A stretch of DNA of 64,000 bases from Xenorhabdus cabanillasii. Its GTDB lineage: Bacteria > Pseudomonadota > Gammaproteobacteria > Enterobacterales > Enterobacteriaceae. Below the pieces are notes generated by a model, which had not been told where the DNA came from, did not search any database, and saw only the letters and a program-made list of their open reading frames with translations. Position numbers and translations under genes: made by a program. The first letter of the stretch is position 1. Every line of letters starts with the position of its first letter. Below are positions 27,663-35,461 of this stretch, one piece after another. Where the stretch lies: contig NZ_QTUB01000001.1 in assembly GCF_003386665.1 (NCBI RefSeq), positions 3,720,001-3,784,000 on the forward strand, written 5' to 3'.

Positions 27663-28927
27663 TATATCGCCCTCACGATGTAGTTAAACGCGATGTTGCA
27701 GGGCGCAGTTTCGTTGCCCCCCTCTTCACTGATATAAAGGCCGCTGGAGCCTGCCGCAGCATAACTAACTGACGAGGCACTCTTTCGATATTCCTCATGA
27801 ACAGCCGGCGTGTCGTGGCCGTTTCCGTAACCAAAAAGCAAGCTGTGGCTATGTTTTTTCAGCGTGTCGGCTGAAAACGATAATAAGGGGCGCCCGGCAT
27901 CAATCAGTCCGTCATCACTCCATCCACGAATGAAAACGCCCCGCAAATCCGGCAACCTGAGTGAGGGGTAGACTTTTTCCAGCTCGGGGTATTGGCCGGC
28001 AACGAATGTGGAGCCGTTACATTTCAGCCATCCGGCCGGCGGGGTTTCTAAAGGCCACGGAACCGGCACCCCAACCGGCAGTACTGACCATGCCCCTAAA
28101 ACAATGTCATCGATTCTGGGTTTATTCACGGGACTGTAAACCCGCTTTCCTCCGGCTTCATAAATGCCGTTTGCGGAGATATAGCCGAATGCATCGACAT
28201 TGCCATTAACAACACCGCCCGTTTTCGGGTAGGCACCGACATTTTCCACAAAATGGGCTTTATTCTCAATGTCAGCGCCATTTGCGGATTTAGCCATCGC
28301 ATCTTGCGCCTGTTTCACGGTTTTCTCTAACCCGATATTTCTCACAAACGCCGCTTTATCCGGGATATCCGCCCCGTTCTGCGCTTTGTCGAGGCGGCGG
28401 CTGGCGTTGTCGTTGGCGGCCTTCACCGCTTTAGGCGTGGCGGCTTGTGCTTCATTGGGGCTGTCTGTCGCATTATTAAGCTGCACGATACCTTTTTGTG
28501 TGATTGACGCTTCGTTTATATGGATATTCGAGGCCAAATCGTAAACGGCTTTGACCGCCTTAGATGTCGCAGCGACGTTCTCCGCGTTACTGTCTGTGGC
28601 ATTACTCAATTTCGTAATACCGGCTGTGGTCAGTGACGCGGCAGGGACACTGGCGTTGATCGTTGTCCTTAGTGCATTGAGTAATCCAGCCTGTAGTGCC
28701 TGTAAGTTGCCATCATCCAGTACATCCTTATCTGTCGTCTCTGCAATAAACTGCGCCACCACCGTAGCGATGGCAGCGCTTTGCCGCCAGACTTTATTCA
28801 GTTCCTGCGACTTCGCCACCCCAGAACTGAACCCGTCTGTTCGGGCAGCCAGTTTGCTGTACTCGTCGTTGGTTAAGACGTTTGCCCCGTCTGCAATGCC
28901 AAAAGGCAGAAATTCATTTTTTGCCAT
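27662..28927 (-). CDS. Phage tail fibre protein
   Basis: A 421-residue fibre. Residues 1-120 hold the baseplate-attachment region; tandem collagen-like or helical repeats (GITKLSNATDSNAENVAATSKAVKAVYD and GIVQLNNATDSPNEAQAATPKAVKAAND) are the phage tail fibre repeat type; the tip contains a tail-collar domain (PPAGWLKCNGS, LPDLRGVFIRGW) and ends CNIAFNYIVRAI. It decides receptor binding. Start 28927 is supported by GAGGAAACT; a longer in-frame version would overlap the upstream gene. Confidence 0.9.
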   Translation of the reverse strand: MAKNEFLPFGIADGANVLTNDEYSKLAARTDGFSSGVAKSQELNKVWRQSAAIATVVAQFIAETTDKDVLDDGNLQALQAGLLNALRTTINASVPAASLTTAGITKLSNATDSNAENVAATSKAVKAVYDLASNIHINEASITQKGIVQLNNATDSPNEAQAATPKAVKAANDNASRRLDKAQNGADIPDKAAFVRNIGLEKTVKQAQDAMAKSANGADIENKAHFVENVGAYPKTGGVVNGNVDAFGYISANGIYEAGGKRVYSPVNKPRIDDIVLGAWSVLPVGVPVPWPLETPPAGWLKCNGSTFVAGQYPELEKVYPSLRLPDLRGVFIRGWSDDGLIDAGRPLLSFSADTLKKHSHSLLFGYGNGHDTPAVHEEYRKSASSVSYAAAGSSGLYISEEGGNETAPCNIAFNYIVRAI

Positions 28928-28934
28928 AGTTTCC

Positions 28935-29585
28935 TCATAGTCTGACGGCCCAGCCACCGGTATCAAAACCCGCAACCACGTCATGTTGAATGTCAAAGCC
29001 AAACAGCCCGTCACAGGCTGAATTAATGTAATTATTTACGCGTACCGCTTCCGGCTTGATGTTCAGATAACCCTGCCGGATAACGGCTTTAATGACTTCC
29101 GGGATAGCGCCTCCGGTCATAAACACATCCATGGTCATATTTTGGTTATCTACGAAAAACAGCGTGGTTTTACTGTCCGGTAATATCCGCTGATAAATCC
29201 GTTCCAGCATGTCACCGGATCCGTCCCAGTGATTGGCTTCAATTTTTACCCGCAGCAAGGTACGGTAAGTTTCGTCATCCAGTTCGGTAAACCCGCTGTC
29301 ACTGTCATATTTCCGTTTCCAGCTTCCCTGGTCGAATCCCACTGCCTCGGTATCCAGTGAAAAATACACCCCGACAATCGGCGTTTTCACATAGCGCGAT
29401 AGCCCTATCCATTCCCCGACTGCATCCAGTTGTACACCAACAGCCTTGTCCAGCGAGAACGCGTCATTAAGATGCAGGGCGGCCTGTGCAATGTCTGAGA
29501 ATATGCGGGTGATAAGATCAATATGGTTAACGAATTTCGGCGCGGTACGATGTTGCGGGGTGATGAGTGTTAAGTAGTCTCTCAT
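28935..29585 (-). CDS. DUF2612 baseplate/tail protein
   Basis: A 216-residue protein matching DUF2612, a tail protein found between the baseplate J protein and the tail fibre in contractile-tail phages (DYLTLITPQHRTAPKF, AVGVQLDAVGEWIGLSR, DDETYRTLLRVKI). By position it is the functional counterpart of gpI, linking the baseplate wedge to the fibre. It overlaps the preceding gene by four bases. Confidence 0.8.
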   Translation of the reverse strand: MRDYLTLITPQHRTAPKFVNHIDLITRIFSDIAQAALHLNDAFSLDKAVGVQLDAVGEWIGLSRYVKTPIVGVYFSLDTEAVGFDQGSWKRKYDSDSGFTELDDETYRTLLRVKIEANHWDGSGDMLERIYQRILPDSKTTLFFVDNQNMTMDVFMTGGAIPEVIKAVIRQGYLNIKPEAVRVNNYINSACDGLFGFDIQHDVVAGFDTGGWAVRL

Positions 29586-30769
29586 GTCACCACCAGTTTG
29601 ATGTTATCCGGCTGACAGGTCACTGCCTCGTTAAACCGGGTTTTCAGATTACCTGTCACCGCTGATCCCGCCGTGCGTCCGATGCGAATATCGGTAATAT
29701 CATAGGTCTTACCCTCTTCATCACCGGGTAAGTTGGCCGGGGTAAACAGCTTGGTCAGATACACACTGTCCCCGATATGTATCGCGTTAATGTGTTCGGC
29801 CACTGCGTTTTTAATCCGGTCTCCTACCAGCGTGGTGTAGCCATCAAAAGGCATCAGGTGAATTTCAATAAAAACAGCCACATCCACCGGACGGGAAAAA
29901 CGTATCGGATGGGGGATTTGGTGGCGGTCAGCCACTTTAATCACCGTGTCCCCGAACGTACCCCCACCGGGTGTTTTTTTTTAAGGCAATAGTCCTGGCG
30001 ATAGTCATTGCATCCCCGCCATCTACAATAATGGCGATAGTATGGCCGGGTATGCCGTATTCATTCGTCTGCCCGGTGTCATTTTCAAACCCCCTTAAGC
30101 GGGAAACACCGGGTATCAGGCTGATCGCCCCTAACATCCCATCCAGTACGGTACGTGAGGGCAGCGCCACCGATTTACGCTGACGTATCCGCAGTTCGGC
30201 ATCCGTCTCAATGGTACGTCCGGGTGTCGCCACAGAATGATTGATGACTTTCTGCCAGCCCCGTGTGGGTGTGCCTATCTCAGCAATATCCCCCACGGCT
30301 GCGGTAATAGATCCCTGAGTCTGGCAGGTAGCCGTGACGGTCGCTGTACCATGCGTGCCAATCGTGACCGTATCCGGCAACCGCCATGAATAACCCTGCA
30401 CATCGCGCACCATGCCCTTTTTGATGACCGTACCGACCTGACCGATAAGCTCCACATCACAGACCGATTGGGTTGAACGGTGCCGCGACATGCCATTAAT
30501 CGCGACATTGTTTGAGAGTGCCGCCCCTTCGCAGTTGACGGACTGAATGAGTTATAGGTGGCAATCAGCGCATTATTCGCGTCGTGAATCCCCATCGCGT
30601 AAATAGCAATCTGTTGTCCATCCTTGCTGTCTGGGCCAAGATACGCGTCTTCGCCGTAAATCTGGCGAAAATACCCGGTTAACTTCGTCAGTATCGTCGG
30701 ATAATCAGGCGCAGTAATGCCGCTCGCGGTAATTCTGGCCGCCAGCCCTAAAGTATCGAAATTAAGCAT
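29582..30769 (-). pseudogene. Baseplate J-like wedge protein, broken by two homopolymer frameshifts
   Basis: Three consecutive minus-strand frames together encode one J-like protein of about 395 residues. The N-terminal frame (from 30769, MLNFDTLGLAARI) is open to the shift at AAGGGGCGG near 30522; one more G restores KGAALSNNVAINGMSRHRSTQSVCDVELIG in the second frame. The second frame runs to an A9 tract (29974-29982 as T9 on plus), where one A fewer restores TPGGGTFGDTVIKVADRH in the third frame, ending 29582. As written no full protein can be made. Both lesions are single-base changes in homopolymers, so sequencing error or slippage-based expression are alternatives. Confidence 0.85.
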
Positions 30770-30772
30770 AAG

Positions 30773-31120
30773 TTACCGTTCGTTGATGACTGTGGTTCTG
30801 CCGTAGCGGGTGTTAAGCGTGGCGGTCAGGGTGATTTTCCGGGTCGTGGGGTTCCGTGTGGCATCAAGAGCAATAATTTCTGTCACCCCTTCAGTGCCTA
30901 AAATCCGCTCACGCAGCGCCATTGCACTGGTGTAGTTTTTTTCCAGTACGGCCTCCCGGTAGGGCGTCCCTTCCTCCACATCCAAAAACCAGTCCCCGCG
31001 CCATAAATCCAGCCGGGTCTTTACAGCCAGTGCGACGGCTTCCGGGGAATCAATCAGAAACGTGTTGTCGCCCTGACCGAAGCTGTAATCGCCGTCAATA
31101 TCTTCCCGTCGATATCGCAT
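30773..31120 (-). CDS. Baseplate wedge protein W-like (gp25 family)
   Basis: A 115-residue protein starting MRYRREDIDGDYSFGQGDNTFL with the GDWFLDVEEGTPYREAVL block typical of W/gp25-type baseplate proteins, which share a lysozyme-like fold and initiate the wedge and sheath contact. It abuts the spike gene at one base and precedes the J gene by three bases. Confidence 0.8.
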   Translation of the reverse strand: MRYRREDIDGDYSFGQGDNTFLIDSPEAVALAVKTRLDLWRGDWFLDVEEGTPYREAVLEKNYTSAMALRERILGTEGVTEIIALDATRNPTTRKITLTATLNTRYGRTTVINER

Positions 31121-31857
31121 TACTGCGGCCCTCCTGTGGTGCCCCCGCCTGTTTTAACGCCGCCGTGTGTGTGGTTCATCAGACTGATACCGCCTGCGGT
31201 GACATCATTTTTCACTTTCACCGGACCATTCATTGTTGCTTCACCCCCATTGGAACCCATACCTTGTGACAGGTTGCCGTTGAGTTCAATCTCAGGAGAG
31301 TTTATTTCAGTTCCTCCTCCTGCATTGACGATAAATTTACCCGGAGTGTTAAGCGTGATGTTATGGCTACCCGGCGTAAGTTCTATATAAGCCTCACCAT
31401 CATCCGTGCGCAGCTGGGCGGAATGGGTACTGATACCGCTAATTTTCTGTGCCTGTGATTGCGGGCCAACTATCGCAAAGCCATCTGATAAGTGATGCTG
31501 GCGCGGGTCTACCGGCTCCTGTATGCCGCCGTTCTGCCACCAGTAATCAATGCAGCGGTCAGCAAAAATCACCAGGCATTCATCACCCGGCTGAATAGGA
31601 AACGTCAGCGTCACCCCGCCACCGCGTGGGAAAATCACCGGCACATCCACCAGCAAAGGTAATGCGACTGATTCCGCTTCCCCCTGGCTGTTGGTAACTT
31701 TTCCGCGTATTGCAGGCTGCGCCGTCACCGTGATGGCTTCAGGATTAAAAGACTGGATAATGCACGGCACGGACACATATAAGCCTGAACTAATCGCCTC
31801 CTGTATCATCAGGAACGGCGTTTCAGGCTGGTTAAGACGTTCAAAGTTAGTGATCAT
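31120..31857 (-). CDS. Baseplate spike protein (Gp138 N-terminal domain type)
   Basis: A 245-residue protein with an N-terminal OB-fold-like domain (SVPCIIQSFNPEAITVTAQP, FPRGGGVTLTFPIQPGDECLVIFADRCIDYWW) of the Gp138 type, a beta-rich trunk, and a His-containing tip (MNHTHGGVKTGGG). Such spikes form the membrane-piercing tip of the contractile tail. The start 31857 overlaps the hub gene by ATGA, a coupled start. Confidence 0.8.
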   Translation of the reverse strand: MITNFERLNQPETPFLMIQEAISSGLYVSVPCIIQSFNPEAITVTAQPAIRGKVTNSQGEAESVALPLLVDVPVIFPRGGGVTLTFPIQPGDECLVIFADRCIDYWWQNGGIQEPVDPRQHHLSDGFAIVGPQSQAQKISGISTHSAQLRTDDGEAYIELTPGSHNITLNTPGKFIVNAGGGTEINSPEIELNGNLSQGMGSNGGEATMNGPVKVKNDVTAGGISLMNHTHGGVKTGGGTTGGPQ

Positions 31858-32795
31858 TGTCGGACATCCTTCGATAGTGCGGCCTGAGTCATTAAGGTCT
31901 GGTCTGATTTCGCCACACAAATCAGCTCCATGTAGTACATCTTTTCACGGGTATCCCCGAAGTAACTGACGTTGATCACCACGTAATCCCCGTCAGCATC
32001 GGTTGCAGCGGGAATTTCTATAGCCTCGTTACCCGATGCAATCGCCCCGGTGGATTTCCCGGCTTCATTAATCGAAGCGTTATCTAACCGGATTAAGGTC
32101 CCCGGCCGAATCCTGGGGTTAATCAGACACTTCACGTTAATCCCCGCGCCGATGGTCTGCTCCGGCATTCCGATGAGTCCGGTCTTATAATTCAGCACAA
32201 TCGCTTCGGTCAGATAGGTTTTCTTCGGGATAATATGGCACTGACCATCTTCATAGCGCCATTCAGCATTGTTCTGTCTGGCTAAAATATGCATTTCATC
32301 GCGGTGCATACCAAAGAACACCTTACCCCGTGGGGCCACGTTTAACTGAAACTCCGGGCGCATCCCGAACGTTATCCCGTACTTTTCAATCTCCCGCATC
32401 ATCAACCGGTCAACGTCCTGCTGGGTGTAACCGGCTGAGATAGTGATATTGACCGTCGCATCATTGTACGCCTGGTCACCGTCGCCAGCCTGTATCACCA
32501 CGTACGTATCCGTCGGACTGTCACGCCCGGTGTAGGTGTACTGGATTTGCCCGGCGAAGATTTGGCCTGAATGGTCTTTATATCTTGCCGAGAACTTTAT
32601 AATCCTGTATTCGTTCTTGCGGATCTTCTCCCGTGTCTCATTGTTCAGGTTGTAGATTTTGAAGATGCCGGTTGCCGGATAGGCAAAAGAAGGCCGGGTA
32701 ATACTGAATTTGATTTTCAATTCGGAAAGGTCAATACCCTCACCTTTCTCATCAGCGACAATCAGCCTGCATTCGCGAAGCCATTGTTTTGACAT
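31854..32795 (-). CDS. Baseplate hub protein
   Basis: A 313-residue tail protein (KQWLRECRLIVADEKGEGIDLSELKIKFSITR..., FKIYNLNNETREKIRKNEYRIIKFSARY) of the kind that forms the baseplate hub, equivalent to gpD/gp27, next to the spike. The assignment rests on position before the spike gene and on the domain pattern, with moderate certainty. Confidence 0.65.
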   Translation of the reverse strand: MSKQWLRECRLIVADEKGEGIDLSELKIKFSITRPSFAYPATGIFKIYNLNNETREKIRKNEYRIIKFSARYKDHSGQIFAGQIQYTYTGRDSPTDTYVVIQAGDGDQAYNDATVNITISAGYTQQDVDRLMMREIEKYGITFGMRPEFQLNVAPRGKVFFGMHRDEMHILARQNNAEWRYEDGQCHIIPKKTYLTEAIVLNYKTGLIGMPEQTIGAGINVKCLINPRIRPGTLIRLDNASINEAGKSTGAIASGNEAIEIPAATDADGDYVVINVSYFGDTREKMYYMELICVAKSDQTLMTQAALSKDVRQ

Positions 32796-32814
32796 AGTGA
32801 CTCCAGAAATGAAA

Positions 32815-32832
32815 AACCCGCCGAAGCGGGTT
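32815..32832 (-). terminator. Terminator behind relBE
   Basis: AACCCGC pairs with GCGGGTT around a CGAA loop; the minus strand continues with a short T run. It lies between the relE stop and the hub gene, so relBE has its own transcript end. Confidence 0.65.
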
Positions 32833-32848
32833 ATTATGAATTTGTGGC

Positions 32849-33145
32849 TTATCGTGTAATGCGCTCGCTGGCTACCTTATAAGCTTTCGAGTCTTCTCTT
32901 TTGCTTACTGCGATTACCCAGATCACAATCTCTTCATCTATCACCTGATAGACAAGGCGAAATCCAGAAGAGCGAAGTTTGATTTTAAAGCAGCCTGCTA
33001 AATCGCCGTGTAATCTGGCTGACTCGATATAGGGGTTATCCTGTAGTTTACGTAGCTTCTTTTTGAACTGCTCACGGACACTGTTATCCAGTTTTTGCCA
33101 TTCTTTTAGCGCACGCTCGTCAAACTCAATGTTAAATTTCATCAA
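32849..33145 (-). CDS. relE: RelE-family mRNA interferase toxin
   Basis: A 98-residue toxin of the RelE family (FNIEFDERALKEWQKLDNSVREQFKKKL, then LRSSGFRLVYQVIDEEIVIWVIAVSKREDSKAY). Such toxins cut mRNA in the ribosomal A site during stress. It overlaps the antitoxin gene by 14 bases. The pair sits as cargo inside the phage baseplate operon. Confidence 0.9.
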   Translation of the reverse strand: MMKFNIEFDERALKEWQKLDNSVREQFKKKLRKLQDNPYIESARLHGDLAGCFKIKLRSSGFRLVYQVIDEEIVIWVIAVSKREDSKAYKVASERITR

Positions 33146-33386
33146 GATTTACCCGAATTCGTTTAACGGGGTTTTTCAGGCGATCACGTACCACCTCCAG
33201 AATGTCCTCATCTTCATCATGTTCTGCGACCATCAGGGATATCTCAGCGAACGGTAGCTTTTCATTTTCTGCCACATAGCGCAGAAAAAGGCGCAACGCG
33301 TCGGAAGGGGATAAGTTCAGTTTATCAAATGCACGATACGCATTCTTCTTAAGTTCTTCATCCACTCTTATCTGAATTGTGCTCAT
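33132..33386 (-). CDS. relB: RelB/DinJ-family antitoxin
   Basis: An 84-residue antitoxin with an N-terminal ribbon-helix-helix (MSTIQIRVDEELKKNAYRAFDKLNLSPSDALRLFL) and an acidic C-terminus that would wrap the toxin. The start at 33386 is chosen because it begins the RHH strand; a long upstream extension in the same frame is not coding. It neutralises RelE and represses the operon. Confidence 0.9.
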   Translation of the reverse strand: MSTIQIRVDEELKKNAYRAFDKLNLSPSDALRLFLRYVAENEKLPFAEISLMVAEHDEDEDILEVVRDRLKNPVKRIRVNLDEI

Positions 33387-33398
33387 AGTCTCACCATA

Positions 33399-33419
33399 TG
33401 TAATTACACTTGTATTACA
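33399..33419. promoter_or_regulatory. Probable RelB operator
   Basis: A palindrome TGTAAT-N9-ATTACA lies 13-33 bases upstream of the relB start. Its position and symmetry fit an autoregulatory RHH operator. Confidence 0.6.
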
Positions 33420-33507
33420 TTGTACATTATTGCATCTATGGTGCAATGAGTTTTTACAAAAGTTTAGGTTCATCCCCGCACGCGCAGGGAACTTCCTTAT
33501 AATCACC

Positions 33508-33533
33508 AAAAAAAAGCCCCATTACAGGGGCTT
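33508..33533 (-). terminator. Terminator of the lipoprotein gene
   Basis: AAGCCCC (33514-33520) pairs with GGGGCTT (33527-33533); the minus strand continues with at least seven T residues. It lies just past the stop of the lipoprotein gene. Confidence 0.75.
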
Positions 33534-33544
33534 CTTTCACTAGC

Positions 33545-34549
33545 TTAAAGACTGAGACGGCCAGTTTCATTTAGGCTTTTTTGGTGAACCCTAGCCATAC
33601 CAGCCCAGTGAGAAAACATTATTTCATCCCTAAGGATGGACTGACTGGCAGTTATTTTCCATGCTAGCTTTGATATGTTAGGATCTCTTGCCGTTTCTAC
33701 CCAATCCTTAACTCCTGCAATAATTGCTCTCTTACACGCATTATCTATATCCACCCTTGTATATGCAGACACTTTTTCACATGACTTAGCTTGCTTAATC
33801 ACCGTATTTTTATACATATATGGGTAGAAAAACAAGGGACGACCGTAAATCGTGGGGTTTCCGTACTTCTCAGTTTTATTGCCATCCCGGTCTCTAATAT
33901 TATATTCTTCTAATTTAGCGTTGTTCAGTAACGCAATAGCGGCATTCACATACTCGTCGTTACTGTATGAAAATTCAATCGGTTGGGTATCTGGCAGTTT
34001 TGAGTTTTCCTCTATTTCCTGATTTTTCATCTCCATCAATCCAGTAACAAGATTATTCATCACCGGTATGATTTTTTCAGGATCATAATATATGGATTTA
34101 AATTTTTTATTGTCAGCCTTGTATGATTCAAGGAAATCCTGATTCCTCTTTTCCCTCATCTTTGACGCACCGGATTTAAGTAACCTTAGAACACAAGACG
34201 CCTCTCCCGTACATCCTGAATATAGGTTACTGAGTTTAATCAAGTAATACATACTATATAACCCCAAAGAAGCCTTTTGGGGGAAAGGAATTTCTTCGTT
34301 ACCTGTAATGAGGTTAGCAATATCATAACGGGTAATTTCATCACCTTTTAATTTCACCTTACCCCAATCTATTAATGATTTTCCTCCTGAAGCATGGGTA
34401 TCTTTATCTTCATTAAATATCGTAGCTACGGCTATCAGCGCATCTATATCCCTGCTATCTAAAGCTACTGGTCTTTCTATTTCTGGAGGGTTAAGTAACG
34501 TGCAACTGGAAATAAGCAGAAAAATTAAACAAAAAATAACATTCTTCAA
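33545..34549 (-). CDS. Prophage-borne lipoprotein of unknown function
   Basis: A 334-residue protein with a lipoprotein signal peptide (MKNVIFCLIFLLISSC, lipobox ISSC with Cys16). The mature part is mostly helical and includes several Cys (GCTGEASCVL, SCEKVSAY) but no recognised domain. With its own terminator and lower G+C than the tail genes it looks like a moron, a cargo gene expressed by the lysogen. It could alter the host envelope or exclude other phages; neither can be shown. Confidence 0.7.
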   Translation of the reverse strand: MKNVIFCLIFLLISSCTLLNPPEIERPVALDSRDIDALIAVATIFNEDKDTHASGGKSLIDWGKVKLKGDEITRYDIANLITGNEEIPFPQKASLGLYSMYYLIKLSNLYSGCTGEASCVLRLLKSGASKMREKRNQDFLESYKADNKKFKSIYYDPEKIIPVMNNLVTGLMEMKNQEIEENSKLPDTQPIEFSYSNDEYVNAAIALLNNAKLEEYNIRDRDGNKTEKYGNPTIYGRPLFFYPYMYKNTVIKQAKSCEKVSAYTRVDIDNACKRAIIAGVKDWVETARDPNISKLAWKITASQSILRDEIMFSHWAGMARVHQKSLNETGRLSL

Positions 34550-34574
34550 TTTAATAACCTCGCGTATTAACGAT

Positions 34575-34874
34575 TTAATTCACAAAGTATAACCTGTTAT
34601 CGTTTACTAAATCACCTTCGGCTACTTCCTTGTGGGGGTTATTGCAATAAAAAACCAACGCCCCATTAAATCCCAAATACCGATGCTGTTCCAAGATATC
34701 CACCCCAAAAACCAGCGGCAGCCCTGTCACAATTGGTTCGCTATTAGGGTGCATAATATCTAACACCCAGCCGGCACAATCTCGCCACTGTAACCGTATC
34801 TGGTAATTAATGCCACCTAGCTGTATATCGAATTGCTGGTTTACAGGTTGTAAGGGAATTTCGACCATATTCAT
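34575..34874 (-). CDS. Phage baseplate plug-like protein
   Basis: A 99-residue protein (VEIPLQPVNQQFDIQLGGINYQIRLQWRD...GWVLDIMHPNSEPIVTGLPLV) resembling the small baseplate plug proteins found after the Dit-like protein in this type of contractile tail. The plug would seal the tube at the hub. It starts one base overlapping the previous gene. Confidence 0.65.
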   Translation of the reverse strand: MNMVEIPLQPVNQQFDIQLGGINYQIRLQWRDCAGWVLDIMHPNSEPIVTGLPLVFGVDILEQHRYLGFNGALVFYCNNPHKEVAEGDLVNDNRLYFVN

Positions 34875-35461
34875 TAGAAAATCTCCAAAATTCCATCTAT
34901 AAAGCGTTTTAGTGCCGTGTCGTTGTTTTTGGGTACGACTGGCGTCTTGGTTCCTTTATCAACCACGGGGCCAGTATCCAGCGGGGCTTTCATTCTCTCT
35001 GGTGGTGCGGTAACCCCTTTAACCGTCTGTGTTTCGACAATTATCACCTCACGCAGGGTTAAAGTAACCATCAGGACGTTTTCAGACGTTTTATCCGTGG
35101 TGACTTCAATGGCACGGATCAGCATATTTTTATACTGGCGCTTGCCCGTGGTGACATTGAACGGTTTCTTTGAGGCTTTCAGTGCCAGCAATTGCTGGTA
35201 AACTTCTTTAGGGCTTTTTCCCAGTGATGCCCCTGTTCCCAGATCAAATATATCAATCAGCGAACCGCCTCCAGCAAATCCCAGTTCCATTGTCACCTCA
35301 GACGGTCTGTCATAGGCGTGGTCACTGATAGCGGCTCCTAATTGTACCGGGTGCTCGGTAATTTCGGTCGAGTCCTGGTGTTTTTCCGAAATAACGACAC
35401 TCGGCACAATCATCTCTATTTTTCTCGTCCCCTGAGAAAACAACATCGATAAGATATCCAT
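34874..35461 (-). CDS. Dit-like baseplate protein
   Basis: A 195-residue tail protein with the N-terminal pattern of Dit-like proteins (VVISEKHQDSTEITEHPVQLGAAISDHAYDRPSEVTMELGF, KKPFNVTTGKRQYKNMLIRAIEVTTDK) and a Pro/Lys-rich linker to a short C-terminal helix. It would form the ring joining tail tube and baseplate. The preceding tape measure gene ends at its start. Confidence 0.75.
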   Translation of the reverse strand: MDILSMLFSQGTRKIEMIVPSVVISEKHQDSTEITEHPVQLGAAISDHAYDRPSEVTMELGFAGGGSLIDIFDLGTGASLGKSPKEVYQQLLALKASKKPFNVTTGKRQYKNMLIRAIEVTTDKTSENVLMVTLTLREVIIVETQTVKGVTAPPERMKAPLDTGPVVDKGTKTPVVPKNNDTALKRFIDGILEIF

